64,000 nt of DNA from TMP-7 sp038212445 (GTDB lineage Bacteria; Acidobacteriota; Terriglobia; Bryobacterales; Bryobacteraceae), in contig JBBQUM010000001.1 in the NCBI GenBank assembly GCA_038212445.1, positions 186,001 to 250,000 on the forward strand, read 5' to 3'. Below are positions 25,474-35,014 of this stretch, in pieces. The first letter of the stretch is position 1; each line of letters opens with the position of its first letter. The position numbers and the translations under genes are program-made. Under the pieces are notes generated by a model. That model was not told the origin of the DNA. It saw only the letters and a list, made by a program, of their open reading frames with translations, and did no database searches.

Positions 25474-26722
25474 CAAGCAACGCCATGTTGATCTTCTGCG
25501 TGACCACCATCTCCTTGGTGACCAGAAACTCGCGAACCTTCTTATAGGAGGGGAGATAATACATCAGGTCTAACATCATGTCCTCTAGGATCATGCGAAG
25601 ACCTCGGGCGCCTACTTTGCGTTCCATGGCAAGAGCCGCAATTGCTTCAAGCGCGTCGTCACTAAATTTCAGTCTAACATTCTCAAACTCGAACAACTTT
25701 TGATACTGACGTATGATCGCGTTCTTCGGCTTCGTGAGAATCTGCATCAGCGCGTCTTTGCCTAGATCCTCGAGCACTGCCACCACCGGCATACGGCCGA
25801 TGAATTCCGGAATGAAGCCAAATCGGATCATGTCACCAGGCTGAACCTGTTCGAGCATCGTCGTGTCACGACGGGCGTTGTAGATCTTCCGGCTGTCGTC
25901 ATCGTCCGGCGTGAACCCGATGGTCCGCGTGCCAACCCGGCGCGCGATCACCTTTTCCAGCCCGACAAACGCGCCGCCGCAAATGAACAGAATGTTGGTG
26001 GTATCCACCGGAGTGAACTCCTGGTGGGGATGCTTACGCCCTCCCTGCGGGGGAACGTTAGCTACCGTACCTTCGAGAATCTTCAGGAGCGCCTGCTGAA
26101 CACCTTCGCCCGAAACATCACGGGTAATGGAAGGATTCTCGTCCTTGCGGCCGATCTTGTCGATCTCATCTATATAGATGATGCCTTGCTGGGCACGCTG
26201 CACGTCCCAGTCAGCATTCTGCAGCAGCCTGAGGATGATGTTCTCCACATCCTCGCCCACATAACCAGCCTCGGTCAGAGTGGTGGCGTCTACAATCGCA
26301 AACGGCACGTCCAGAATTCTTGCCAGCGTCTGGGCCAGCAAAGTCTTGCCAGTGCCAGTCGGTCCAATCAATAGAATGTTTGACTTGGACAGCTCAACCT
26401 CTGAGCCGCGCTGCTTGTTCATTTGAATCCGCTTGTAATGGTTGTAGACGGCGACTGCCAGCTTCTTCTTGGTCGCGTCCTGACCGATTACATACTGATC
26501 CAGGTATTCTTTTAGTTCGAGCGGCTTTGGCAGTTTATGCGGCGGCCCGCAATTAGCGTCATGCCGGTCGTCCTCGAGTATCGAGTTGCATACAGCGATG
26601 CACTCGTCACATATGTACGCCCGCGGATAGTCGCTGGGGGAGGATATGAGTTTTCCGACTACATCCTGGCTCTTATGACAGAAGGAACAGCGTAGAGAAT
26701 CGTCTTGCCCAGCGCGTTTCAC
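25460..26722 (-). CDS. clpX: ATP-dependent Clp protease ATP-binding subunit ClpX
   Basis: The 420-residue protein has the N-terminal C4 zinc domain (Cys12, Cys15, Cys38, Cys41: CSFC...CDEC). The AAA+ module has Walker A LIGPTGTGKTLLAQTLA, Walker B GIIYIDEIDKI, the pore loop GYVG, sensor 1 ILFICGGAF and the IGF tripeptide in RTIGFTPDD that docks on ClpP. Length is normal. It starts with GTG at 26722, with CGGAGA 6 nt upstream. Neither clpP nor tig is adjacent (tig is at 35-36 kb); the leftward neighbour is lon, behind a terminator. Confidence 0.96.
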   Translation of the reverse strand: MKRAGQDDSLRCSFCHKSQDVVGKLISSPSDYPRAYICDECIAVCNSILEDDRHDANCGPPHKLPKPLELKEYLDQYVIGQDATKKKLAVAVYNHYKRIQMNKQRGSEVELSKSNILLIGPTGTGKTLLAQTLARILDVPFAIVDATTLTEAGYVGEDVENIILRLLQNADWDVQRAQQGIIYIDEIDKIGRKDENPSITRDVSGEGVQQALLKILEGTVANVPPQGGRKHPHQEFTPVDTTNILFICGGAFVGLEKVIARRVGTRTIGFTPDDDDSRKIYNARRDTTMLEQVQPGDMIRFGFIPEFIGRMPVVAVLEDLGKDALMQILTKPKNAIIRQYQKLFEFENVRLKFSDDALEAIAALAMERKVGARGLRMILEDMMLDLMYYLPSYKKVREFLVTKEMVVTQKINMALLEKAG

Positions 26723-26778
26723 ACCGAATCTCCGGGACTTGAATAGTCGCCTAACATGCGAGGTCGTGAGTCAATTCG

Positions 26779-26784
26779 ATTATA
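26779..26784 (-). promoter_or_regulatory. Candidate -10 element (TATAAT) upstream of clpX
   Basis: A perfect TATAAT is read leftwards about 57 bp before the clpX GTG. No convincing -35 sits 16-18 bp upstream of it, so the promoter class is not certain. The rest of the 159-bp spacer (26723-26881), shared with the divergent permease gene, shows no gene. Confidence 0.45.
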
Positions 26785-26881
26785 ACATCAGGCTCGCGCC
26801 CGGCATCTGTCATTTCGGCTAGGACGCGTATTACTTCACGGTTCAAGCAACGCGGCTGTCAGATTCTGCGTCAATCTTCCC

Positions 26882-29161
26882 ATGTCAGGAGGCCTCCTGC
26901 GCCCTTTCCGACTCTGGAAGTCCAGCCCAATGCTGGCGGCGGCGATCGTCTTCACCCTGGCGCTCGCCATCGGCGCCAATACTGCCGCTTTCGGCGTCAT
27001 CCGTGCCGTCTTCCTGCCGCCATTACCTTATCCCGAACCTGACCGTCTCGCGATTCTCTGGACCGAAGACCCCACCCACAATATCCACGAGGAGGGCGTC
27101 TCATACGCCAATTTCGCCGACTGGGCAGTGATGAATCGGACTCTCGGCTCTATGACCGCCTTCATGCGAACCTCCTTTACTCAGGTCAGCATCTCCGGTC
27201 CCGAGGTTCCCGAGCGCGTCCAGGCGACGCCCATTCCTTCAAATTTCTTCGACGTCACCGGTGTTCAACCCGCTCGCGGACGCGGACTTTCCGAGGACGA
27301 CATCCACGAAAAGCGACCGCTGATGGTGATCAGTGCCGCTCTCGCCCAACGCCGCTTCGGCACAATTGATGCCGTGGGACGCAGCCTCACCGTCGACGGC
27401 ACGCCGGTCACTATCACCGGCGTTATGCCTCCCGGCTTCAAATTTCCCACCGGCGACACCGACGTCTGGATGCCGTACTCGCGCTGGGTCCCCTATCAGG
27501 AACCTGCCTGCGCGGCCGACTTTCTCTGCGTCCTCGGTCGCCTCAAGCCCGGTGTCACCATCGAGCAGGCCCGCGCTGACATGGCCGAAGTCGGCCGCCG
27601 GCTACAACAGGCGCACCCCGCGATGCCCTCGTACTTCGCGGGCTTCGGCGTTAATGTCGTTCCGCTGTACGCCCACATCTACGGCAGTTCGATGGGCCTC
27701 TCGCTATGGCTGATCGGCGGCGCGGTGCTTTGCATTCTGCTAATCGCGCTTACGAACATTGCGAACCTCCTGCTCGCCCGCCTCGAATCGCGCCGTCGCG
27801 AACTGGCCTTGCGGGCCGCTTTGGGTGCATCTACGAGCCGCATTGCGCTCCTACTCCTCGGTGAAACCGCCGCGCTGGCACTACTCGGCGGCGCCCTCGG
27901 ACTCGTCGTTGCCTACGGCGGACTGCGCTGGGCGATTCACGCGTTTGCCGAGCGAGTCCCGCGCATCGAGACGGCGACAATCGACTGGCGCGTGCTCGCC
28001 TTCACCAGTCTGCTCGCCGCCACCGCCTCCGTCCTCGCTACGCTTGCGCCCATCTGGGAACTACGTCGCAGCGATCATGCTTCGCACATGCGCCATCGCG
28101 GTTCGCGACGCCTGAAACAGGGATTGGCGATTGCACAAATTGCCCTCGCCACCGGACTGCTGGCTTGCGCCGCGCTGCTTCTCCGCAGTTATTCCGTCGC
28201 CGGCCAGACGGAACTCGGATACCGGAGCAGCGGTGTGCTCGTCTTTGAACTCGCCACGCGCGACAACACCGGCCGCGTTGCCCGGGAGGCGATGGAGCGC
28301 ATCCGGTCACTCCCCGGTGTCTCCGGCGTTGCCGCTGCCGGCGAGGTGTTCCAGCGGCGCAATCCCGACTGGGAAATTGAAGTGGAAAGCCACGACAGTC
28401 CGCCTGCCGGCACTCCTATCGGCGACGACATGGCCACAGCCACGTACTTTCAGGTGATGGGCGTGCCTCTCCTCCGCGGCCGTCTCTATACGCCCGAAGA
28501 GGAGCAGGATCCTAAGCGCCGGTCCGTCATCATCAATCAGAAAATGGCCCGCACATTCTGGCCCGGCGAGGATCCCCTGGGCCGCCATTTCCGTCCGGTC
28601 TACGACGATCCCAACCGTCCGGTGCTGACCGTCGTCGGCGTCGTGGGCGATATGCGCATCGCCGGCCGCGAGAGTGCGCCCATCCCTCAATGGTTCTCGC
28701 CCGTCGCCAATTACGGAACGCCGAAAATCGTGGTGCGAGCCGCCGGCGATCCCGGCGCCCTGCTGCCGGCGATTCAGCGTGACATCACTGCTGTGGATGC
28801 GGGCGCCGTCGCGTACCGTCCGCTGACTGTCGACCAGCAAGTAAACCGCTGGCTCGAGCCTCGCCGCCTGAGCACTGCGCTCGCTTCCATGCTCGCCGCA
28901 CTCGCCACTCTGCTGGCCGCCATCGGGATCTTCAGCCTTCTGCATTACGCGACTACCGTCCGCACTCAGGAAATCGGCGTCCTCGCTTCCATTGCAGCCG
29001 CGAAGGTTTTCGCTTCCGTCTTGTTCGGCGTGGAGCCGTGGGATGTGCCGGCGCTCGGTTCGACCACGCTGGCGATCGTCGGACTCGCTGTACTCGCCTC
29101 GCTGCTACCCGCGTGGCGGGCGTCGAAAGTCGAAGCCGCCGTCGTGCTGCGGCGCGACTGA
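26882..29161 (+). CDS. ADOP-type FtsX/MacB-like permease with shortened last FtsX domain
   Basis: The 759-residue protein has an N-terminal membrane helix (MLAAAIVFTLALAIGANTAA), a MacB periplasmic core (about 50-240; LTVDGTPVTITGVMPP), a first FtsX block of three segments (LIGGAVLCILLIALTNIANLL, RRRELALRAALGAS), a second periplasmic core, and a second FtsX block. In the last block EIGV runs straight into LASIAAAKVFASVLFGVEPWD. The usual RxALGAxxxDVxxxVL stretch and part of a helix (roughly 30 residues) are missing without a frameshift. ADOP permeases occur without a fixed ATPase; function is unproven. It may be impaired. It is convergent with the TPR gene (11-bp gap). Confidence 0.88.
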   Translation: MSGGLLRPFRLWKSSPMLAAAIVFTLALAIGANTAAFGVIRAVFLPPLPYPEPDRLAILWTEDPTHNIHEEGVSYANFADWAVMNRTLGSMTAFMRTSFTQVSISGPEVPERVQATPIPSNFFDVTGVQPARGRGLSEDDIHEKRPLMVISAALAQRRFGTIDAVGRSLTVDGTPVTITGVMPPGFKFPTGDTDVWMPYSRWVPYQEPACAADFLCVLGRLKPGVTIEQARADMAEVGRRLQQAHPAMPSYFAGFGVNVVPLYAHIYGSSMGLSLWLIGGAVLCILLIALTNIANLLLARLESRRRELALRAALGASTSRIALLLLGETAALALLGGALGLVVAYGGLRWAIHAFAERVPRIETATIDWRVLAFTSLLAATASVLATLAPIWELRRSDHASHMRHRGSRRLKQGLAIAQIALATGLLACAALLLRSYSVAGQTELGYRSSGVLVFELATRDNTGRVAREAMERIRSLPGVSGVAAAGEVFQRRNPDWEIEVESHDSPPAGTPIGDDMATATYFQVMGVPLLRGRLYTPEEEQDPKRRSVIINQKMARTFWPGEDPLGRHFRPVYDDPNRPVLTVVGVVGDMRIAGRESAPIPQWFSPVANYGTPKIVVRAAGDPGALLPAIQRDITAVDAGAVAYRPLTVDQQVNRWLEPRRLSTALASMLAALATLLAAIGIFSLLHYATTVRTQEIGVLASIAAAKVFASVLFGVEPWDVPALGSTTLAIVGLAVLASLLPAWRASKVEAAVVLRRD

Positions 29162-29172
29162 CCGTCGCCTTC

Positions 29173-30303
29173 CTAGTGACCCTTTAGCTCGTCCAAACCC
29201 ACGGTGAGTCCGCTGAATTCCTCGCCACTGCGACTGGCGCGCGCTTGCTTAATGTGGGCTTCGAGCTTCGCCGCTTCCTTGCCGCGCTTGGTCCCACGCA
29301 GCAGATCAGCCAGCCGGGCGGCAATGTCGAGACTGTGTGGATGAGCGGAGCCATATGTCGACTCGGCCAGCGCCAGGGCTCGCCGCAAGTCCCGTTCTCC
29401 TCTTTCGAGTTGCCCCATTGAAACCAGCGCCGCGCCGAGATTCCCCAGGGTCATGTCCATTTTGGGATGACTGCGCCCGAGCGTGGCTTCCTCGATCTCT
29501 AAAGCGCGCCGGTAATGGTACTCCGCTTCTTCATAACGGCGCCAATCGAAGTACATACTGCCGACGTTACTCTCCTGTACGGCAATTTGCGGATGCTTGG
29601 GTCCGAGGATCCGTACTTTGATGTCGAGCGCAAGTAGCGCCGTCTTCTCGGCTTCCTCATGACGGCCCAACATCGAATTCGCGTCCGCGAGCGTACTGAG
29701 CACGCAAGCTGCGTCTAAGCCGTTATCCAGCCCTTGGCCTTTTAGGATCGCCAGGGATTTCTCCGCCATCGAGGCCGACTGCGCGTGCAACCCTCTCATC
29801 CAGGCCAGCGCTGCCATGTTGTTGAGGATCATGGCCACGTGACGGTGGTTGGCCCCCATCACTCTTTCACTCTTCAGCAGCGCCTCGCGAAACACATCGT
29901 TCGCCGCTGAATAACGTCCGAGATCGCGCAGCAGCATCCCATAGTTGTTCATCACAATGGCAATCGTCGCTTCATTCTTCTCGCCGCATCGCTCCCAAAG
30001 TTTCAGCGCCTTCTCGTAGCTCGCCTGGGCTTCTTCCATCCTCACCAGCGTTCGAAGGTCATTTGCCAGACTGCTGAACGACAAGGGCAGGGAACAGGAC
30101 TGTGGTGGCAACTCCCCGGCAACCTCGGCCGCTCGCCGGTGAAGGCGCTCAGCCTCCTTAAAGCGGCCTGCATTGTATTCCGCATTGCCCGCCTCCATCA
30201 GTCCGGACCAGTCTGGAATCCTCGCGTACAAGACCTGAACCCAAAGGGAAACGACGATGGAAAATGGGACTAAACTGCGCGTCGCGCTCATGCTTGCTCT
30301 CAA
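29173..30303 (-). CDS. Secreted kinesin-light-chain-like TPR protein (paralogue 2)
   Basis: The 376-residue protein has a leader (LVPFSIVVSLWVQVLYA) and a chain of about 6-7 TPR units of the kinesin-light-chain type, e.g. LGRYSAANDVFREALLKSE, AEYHYRRALEIEEATLG and LERGERDLRRALALAE. It ends with GEEFSGLTVGLDELK, a tail it shares with the next upstream gene. TPRs bind partner proteins; no enzyme domain is present. It probably acts outside the cytoplasm with the kinase-propeller encoded upstream. An internal ATG 12 nt downstream is an alternative start. Confidence 0.85.
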   Translation of the reverse strand: MRASMSATRSLVPFSIVVSLWVQVLYARIPDWSGLMEAGNAEYNAGRFKEAERLHRRAAEVAGELPPQSCSLPLSFSSLANDLRTLVRMEEAQASYEKALKLWERCGEKNEATIAIVMNNYGMLLRDLGRYSAANDVFREALLKSERVMGANHRHVAMILNNMAALAWMRGLHAQSASMAEKSLAILKGQGLDNGLDAACVLSTLADANSMLGRHEEAEKTALLALDIKVRILGPKHPQIAVQESNVGSMYFDWRRYEEAEYHYRRALEIEEATLGRSHPKMDMTLGNLGAALVSMGQLERGERDLRRALALAESTYGSAHPHSLDIAARLADLLRGTKRGKEAAKLEAHIKQARASRSGEEFSGLTVGLDELKGH

Positions 30304-30428
30304 CCCAATCCGGCTTCAGAACGTGAGGTCTGCAAGCACCCTCTACGTCGAGGTTCGAGTCAGCGTTTTACGTCGTGATCGAGCGAGGCCGTTAAATAGG
30401 AGTTTAACATCTGAAATGCCAGATTCCT

Positions 30429-31556
30429 CTATTGCTGCCCGCTCCTGAGATTCGCCAGGCTGACGGTAAGTCCTCCGAATTCCTCACCGTTGCGCCTGGC
30501 CCTTGCCGATCTCGTGCGTGCCTCCAGCCCGGACGCTTCCTTCGCCCGTTTGGTCTGCCGCAATAAATCGGCAAGCATCGTCGCCAGCCTGAGACTTGCC
30601 GGATGCTCGGTGCCGTAGGCGGCTTCAACGAGCTCAAGTCCACGACGAATATTCTGTTCGCCGGCCTCCACTTGACCCATCGCCGCCTGCGCCGAACCAA
30701 GATTCCCAAGTACAATGGCGACCTTTGGGTGACCCGGCCCAAGCGTCTTCTGCTGGATGTCCAGCGCGCGGCGGAAGTGCAATTCGGCTTCCTGAAACCG
30801 GCGCCAGGAAAAGTACATCGAGCCGATGTTATTCTCTTGAGCCGCAACTTCAGGATGGTCCTGTCCGAGAATTCGAACTTTGATTTCGAGCGATCGCAGG
30901 GCTAACCGCTCCGCCTCTGCATGCCGGCCCAGAGCCGATTTTGCATCCGCCAGCGTGCTCATGGCGATGGCCGCGTCCAACGCATCCCCGAGCCCTTGCG
31001 ATTCGAGCATCGCAAGCGACCTCCCCGCTATTGAAGCCGCTTGATTAGACAATCCCCTCAAACCCGCCAGCACGGCCATGTTGTTCAGGATGATCGCCAC
31101 CTGCGGATGATTGGCCCCCATTGTCCGCTCGCCTTGTTTTAAGGCCCGGCAAAACAACTCGTGAGCCTCCGAATATCGGCCCATGTCCCGCATCAGCATT
31201 GCGTAGTTACTCAAGAGCGCGGCGCCCCCACGCTCCTGCCGGCTCTCGCATTGCTCCCACAACCTCAGTGCCTTCTCGAAGGCCGCGCTTGAATCCGCTA
31301 ACCGTGCCAGCAGCCGTTGATCGTTGGCCACACCGCTCCACGCGATCGCCAGATTGCACGGACGCCCTGATGTCGCTTCCACCGCCTGCCGATGCAAATG
31401 CTCTGCTTCCGCAAACCGGCCAGCCTTGAATTCTCTGTTGCCTGCTTCCATCAGTGCAATCAGGTCGGGTTCTGCTGCGGACACGAATCCGGCAGCGAGT
31501 TGAACCCAGTACACGAGCACGGTTGAAACCGTGGTGGACCGTTGTATCCTCCGCAT
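30429..31556 (-). CDS. Secreted kinesin-light-chain-like TPR protein (paralogue 1)
   Basis: The 375-residue protein closely resembles its downstream neighbour in length, repeat order and tail (GEEFGGLTVSLANL). The leader VSTVLVYWVQLAAGFVSA is followed by LMEAGNREFKAGRFAEAEHLHR, the same first repeat as in paralogue 2 (LMEAGNAEYNAGRFKEAERLHR). Units such as AELHFRRALDIQQKTLG and AIVLGNLGSAQAAMGQ mark KLC-type TPRs. The pair looks like a tandem duplication. It lies 60 bp downstream of the kinase gene on the same strand and may be in its operon. Confidence 0.85.
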   Translation of the reverse strand: MRRIQRSTTVSTVLVYWVQLAAGFVSAAEPDLIALMEAGNREFKAGRFAEAEHLHRQAVEATSGRPCNLAIAWSGVANDQRLLARLADSSAAFEKALRLWEQCESRQERGGAALLSNYAMLMRDMGRYSEAHELFCRALKQGERTMGANHPQVAIILNNMAVLAGLRGLSNQAASIAGRSLAMLESQGLGDALDAAIAMSTLADAKSALGRHAEAERLALRSLEIKVRILGQDHPEVAAQENNIGSMYFSWRRFQEAELHFRRALDIQQKTLGPGHPKVAIVLGNLGSAQAAMGQVEAGEQNIRRGLELVEAAYGTEHPASLRLATMLADLLRQTKRAKEASGLEARTRSARARRNGEEFGGLTVSLANLRSGQQ

Positions 31557-31616
31557 GACCTTCTCCTCGCATCAAGAAGCGCAGCGCGTAGGAGAAGTCC
31601 GCAAAGAAAAATGATT

Positions 31617-34376
31617 CTACCGAAAACCCTCCACCAGCATGATGTCGCTCCCGCTTTGATCTCCTTGAACGTAAAGCGCCCAGCGATCGTCCATTGAAAC
31701 CGACAGGCCGTTTTCGTCCTTGATTGGAAGCTTCAATAAAAGAGCGACACTTCGGGTTTCGCCCGAGGCGAGTTCACGGCGGTAGAGGCTCGCCCGCCGG
31801 TTCTCGTCCATACGCACCCAGTACAAATACCGGCGACTCAGTGCCCACTGTCCCCAGAACCCCGGTTCGAGATCCGGCACTACTACATCCTCCCGGCCTG
31901 ATGCGATTTCGGTTCGAAATAGTCCAGCGGAGCTAAGTCCACGCGCGTGGTAGACCGACCCGCCGTCCGGACTCTCAAACGGAACAAAGCCGCCATTCCG
32001 TGTGAGTTGCTGGGCCTTTCCATCGCCGTCCTGCATGTCTGCCGGCGTCCGCCAGATCTGCCATGTGCCCGACCGGTTCGAGGCGAGGTAAATCCATTTG
32101 CCGTCAGCCGACCAACTCGGTGTCACATTGTCGCCCGCGGATGTTACGCGCACCGGTGGCCCACCAGTGGCTGGGATCACGTAGATTTGCGAAGCGCCAC
32201 TGGGTCTTGAATCGTAGGCGATGTGACGTCCATCGGCCGACCAGCGCGGAGTTCCCGTCAGCGAGCCGCCGGACGACGTTAATATCCGCGGATTGCCGCC
32301 GTCCGCATCAGCCGTCCAAATCTCATTCTGACCGGAACGAGTGGAGCGAAAAGCAATCCGGGTCGAATCGGGCGAGTAATGCGGGTTGATATCCTCGCGC
32401 GTTGAACTGATCAACGCGACAGGCGCCTCGCCAGAGCCGCTGAGTGAATAGCGCCAGACGTTTGTGTCGGAGTACCACTGCGAATAGGCGAGCAAAGATC
32501 CGCGCTTGGCGATCGATAGAAAGTTCGCACCTTCGCCCGTATTCGGTATCAGCGCAGGAACGCCGCCGGCAGCAGCCACACGCCACAGCTGCAACCGTCC
32601 GGCGCGATTGGACGAGAAGATGATTTCTCTACCCGAGGGTGTCCACGCGCTGGCCGAACTGAACCGGTTGTCTGTGGTGAGCCTCCTCGCTGGTCCTCCG
32701 GCGGTTGAGACGATATAGAGATCGTTTACCGATGAACTCACGGTTCGGCGGAACACCAGCGAGCGGCCGTCAGGTGAGAACGCGGGCCCCGTATCCCCAC
32801 GCGAGTTCGCCGGCGGATTGGTGAGCCGCACCCGGCTTCCATCTCGCGCCGAGACACTGTAAATCGAGAATGGCTCCTCAGACGACGACCGGTCCGCTAG
32901 CGCCAGCAGATCGCCCGACGGCGACCAATCCAAATGACGGTCGTAGAGCTCGTGCACCGGCTGCATCCCTGTAAGTTTGCGCTCCTGGCCGCCGCTTGAG
33001 CCTGCGATGTAAACGCCACTCTCGTCCTCCGGCACCGCGTAGCGAACGAAGGCGATCTCACTGCCGTCGGGCGACCATGCCGGACTGCCGTGTGAGCCTT
33101 GCGCACTGGTGATCCGCAACAGCCCGGTTCCTGTCACCGGCTGTACATAGATGTCGAACTTTCCTTCCCTAGCGCCCTCCCAGACAAACGCGATGCGGTC
33201 AGCGTTCGCCGAAAATGCCGGTTCGTACTCGCCGCCTGGAAAGCTAGTAAATGGACGCGTGGAGAATCGCGCCGTCTCAGGTTTACCACGCACCGACCAG
33301 AGCAGTGCTCCCGCCGCCCCGCATGTCACCGCTCCCGCGGCCAGTCCCGCGAACCATCTTCGCGAGTGACCTGTTTCTAATGCGGCGGCGACCTCACCTA
33401 CAGATCTCGGACGCCGGTCGGGATTGGCATCGAGGCAGCACTGCAATAGCGTCCGCAGCGGCTCGCGAATTCCGGAGGGCGCCGGAGGAGCGACCAGCCG
33501 GTCCGTCCACTCCGCGTTTTCAGCAAACGGTAGACGCTGGCAGGCCATCTCCCACAGCAACACCCCTAGGGCGTAGATGTCCGACTGTACCGTAGCCGGC
33601 GCGCCCTTCCAGATTTCTGGAGCGAGGTAGGAGGGCGTGCCGCGAGCTTCGCTACTGAAAACGTCGGCTGCGTGCGCGATGCCGAAGTCCATGATGACAG
33701 CGCGGACACTGCCTGCCGACGTCGAGAGCATCACATTGCCGGATTTCAGGTCGCGGTGGATAATTCCGGCGGCATGGATTGCGCTAATTCCGCTACATAT
33801 CTGACGCGCAATCTCGCTGCCTTCGGCTGTGGCCAGCCATCTCAAAGGCGCGTGGGGAAGCCGCGCCGACAGCGTCTCGCCCTCAACATATTCCATGGTG
33901 ATGAAGTCGATCTCACCTCGCGGCGTCATCTCCGTATGGATTTCGAACACCCGGCAGACATTCACATCGGTTACCAGCAGCGACTTCAAGGCTTCGGGCG
34001 AAAGGCGCTTCCGAAACTCCAGGCGCGGGCACTTCAGAGCCATGCGGTGGCGAAGCTTCTCGTCGAATGCTTCGTACACCACGCCCATCCCGCCTTCACC
34101 TGCCACTCGCACGATTCGAAAGCGATTGCCGACCAGCTGTCCGGGCGTAAACGGATGGTCCAGGCGATCCCGCGCTACGAGCGGTTTGAGCAGAAAGCCA
34201 TTGAGTCGACCCTCCCAGTCCACGCGTCTCCGAACGAGCGACAGCAAGCCCTCGTCGCCTTCGCACGCATCACGCATGAAAGCGTCGCGCCCCGGCTCTG
34301 GGTGTGACATGGCGGCGAGGAATAAATTGACGACTAGCTCGTCGCGTTCGGGCGAGTTCGACTGGCCGGCATCCAC
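31617..34376 (-). CDS. Serine/threonine protein kinase with transmembrane helix and PD40/TolB-like propeller
   Basis: The 919-residue protein has a kinase domain at about 85-335: Gly loop GEGGMG (93-98), Lys115 in MALKCPR, catalytic loop HRDLKSGN (Asp209), DFG at 230-232, and GTPSYLAPE. One membrane helix lies at about 341-361 (WFAGLAAGAVTCGAAGALLW). The outer part has repeated TolB/PD40 blades, each with a PxWSPDGxxI-type core, e.g. HGSPAWSPDGSEIAFVR, TGPAFSPDGRSLVFRR and TPRWSADGRHIAYDS. All catalytic residues are present. Its topology suggests that the propeller senses something outside. It overlaps the sigma gene by 43 bp, so both are coupled. Confidence 0.93.
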   Translation of the reverse strand: MDAGQSNSPERDELVVNLFLAAMSHPEPGRDAFMRDACEGDEGLLSLVRRRVDWEGRLNGFLLKPLVARDRLDHPFTPGQLVGNRFRIVRVAGEGGMGVVYEAFDEKLRHRMALKCPRLEFRKRLSPEALKSLLVTDVNVCRVFEIHTEMTPRGEIDFITMEYVEGETLSARLPHAPLRWLATAEGSEIARQICSGISAIHAAGIIHRDLKSGNVMLSTSAGSVRAVIMDFGIAHAADVFSSEARGTPSYLAPEIWKGAPATVQSDIYALGVLLWEMACQRLPFAENAEWTDRLVAPPAPSGIREPLRTLLQCCLDANPDRRPRSVGEVAAALETGHSRRWFAGLAAGAVTCGAAGALLWSVRGKPETARFSTRPFTSFPGGEYEPAFSANADRIAFVWEGAREGKFDIYVQPVTGTGLLRITSAQGSHGSPAWSPDGSEIAFVRYAVPEDESGVYIAGSSGGQERKLTGMQPVHELYDRHLDWSPSGDLLALADRSSSEEPFSIYSVSARDGSRVRLTNPPANSRGDTGPAFSPDGRSLVFRRTVSSSVNDLYIVSTAGGPARRLTTDNRFSSASAWTPSGREIIFSSNRAGRLQLWRVAAAGGVPALIPNTGEGANFLSIAKRGSLLAYSQWYSDTNVWRYSLSGSGEAPVALISSTREDINPHYSPDSTRIAFRSTRSGQNEIWTADADGGNPRILTSSGGSLTGTPRWSADGRHIAYDSRPSGASQIYVIPATGGPPVRVTSAGDNVTPSWSADGKWIYLASNRSGTWQIWRTPADMQDGDGKAQQLTRNGGFVPFESPDGGSVYHARGLSSAGLFRTEIASGREDVVVPDLEPGFWGQWALSRRYLYWVRMDENRRASLYRRELASGETRSVALLLKLPIKDENGLSVSMDDRWALYVQGDQSGSDIMLVEGFR

Positions 34377-34930
34377 TGCTGCGCCTCCGCTCTCTCAAAC
34401 AACCAGATGCGCGCGTCCTGCCATCGCGCCTGCATCGATCGCAATTGCAATCCGAGGACGTCGGCCGTCTCTTCGTCCGTCATCCCGAAGAAGAACTTCA
34501 ATTCGACGATCGAGCACTCAAGGGGCAGGCTCTCTCGCATGCGGTCCAGCAATTCGTCTATCGTCAGCGCAAGATCCAGCTTGTCGTGTGTTTCGAGAAC
34601 CTGCTCCGGCAGTCCGTCGAGCGGCAGGATGTCGGCCCGGGGACGGCTTCTGGCGTAGTCGATCAATTCGCGGCGCATAGCTCTAGCCGCAATAGCGAAA
34701 AAATGTGCGCGATCCCGCAAAGAAAGTTCCGCACCAGCTAGCCGGACGTACATTCGGTTCACCAGTTCGGTCCCTTGAAGGGTGTGATCGGGGCGCTCGC
34801 CGCTCAGCAAATGCTGCGCGAGGCGGCGCAGGTGGGGCATGACGATTTCGTAAAGGCGGTTCTCCGCCTCCCGATCGCCGGAGTTCACTCTTTCCAAAAG
34901 CACGGTTACTTCGTGAGCGTTGGGCTCCAT
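34334..34930 (-). CDS. ECF-type sigma factor (TIGR02999-like)
   Basis: The 198-residue protein has sigma2 (LYEIVMPHLRRLAQHLLSGERPDHTLQGTELV...FFAIAARAMRRELIDYARSR) and sigma4 (VELKFFFGMTDEETADVLGLQLRSMQARWQDARIWL). The TELVNRMYVRL and FFGMTDEETA segments are typical of the sigma factors found with acidobacterial and planctomycete Ser/Thr kinases. It is first in a leftward unit of sigma, kinase and two TPR genes. No anti-sigma factor is seen; control by the kinase is an inference from context. Confidence 0.92.
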   Translation of the reverse strand: MEPNAHEVTVLLERVNSGDREAENRLYEIVMPHLRRLAQHLLSGERPDHTLQGTELVNRMYVRLAGAELSLRDRAHFFAIAARAMRRELIDYARSRPRADILPLDGLPEQVLETHDKLDLALTIDELLDRMRESLPLECSIVELKFFFGMTDEETADVLGLQLRSMQARWQDARIWLFERAEAQQWMPASRTRPNATS

Positions 34931-35014
34931 TGAGGGTCCCGTGTGGGAATTGAAATGAGTATAACTCAGGCGTCCCGTACGACGGTCGGCGCCGGGACGA
35001 GTGCCAGCGGACGA

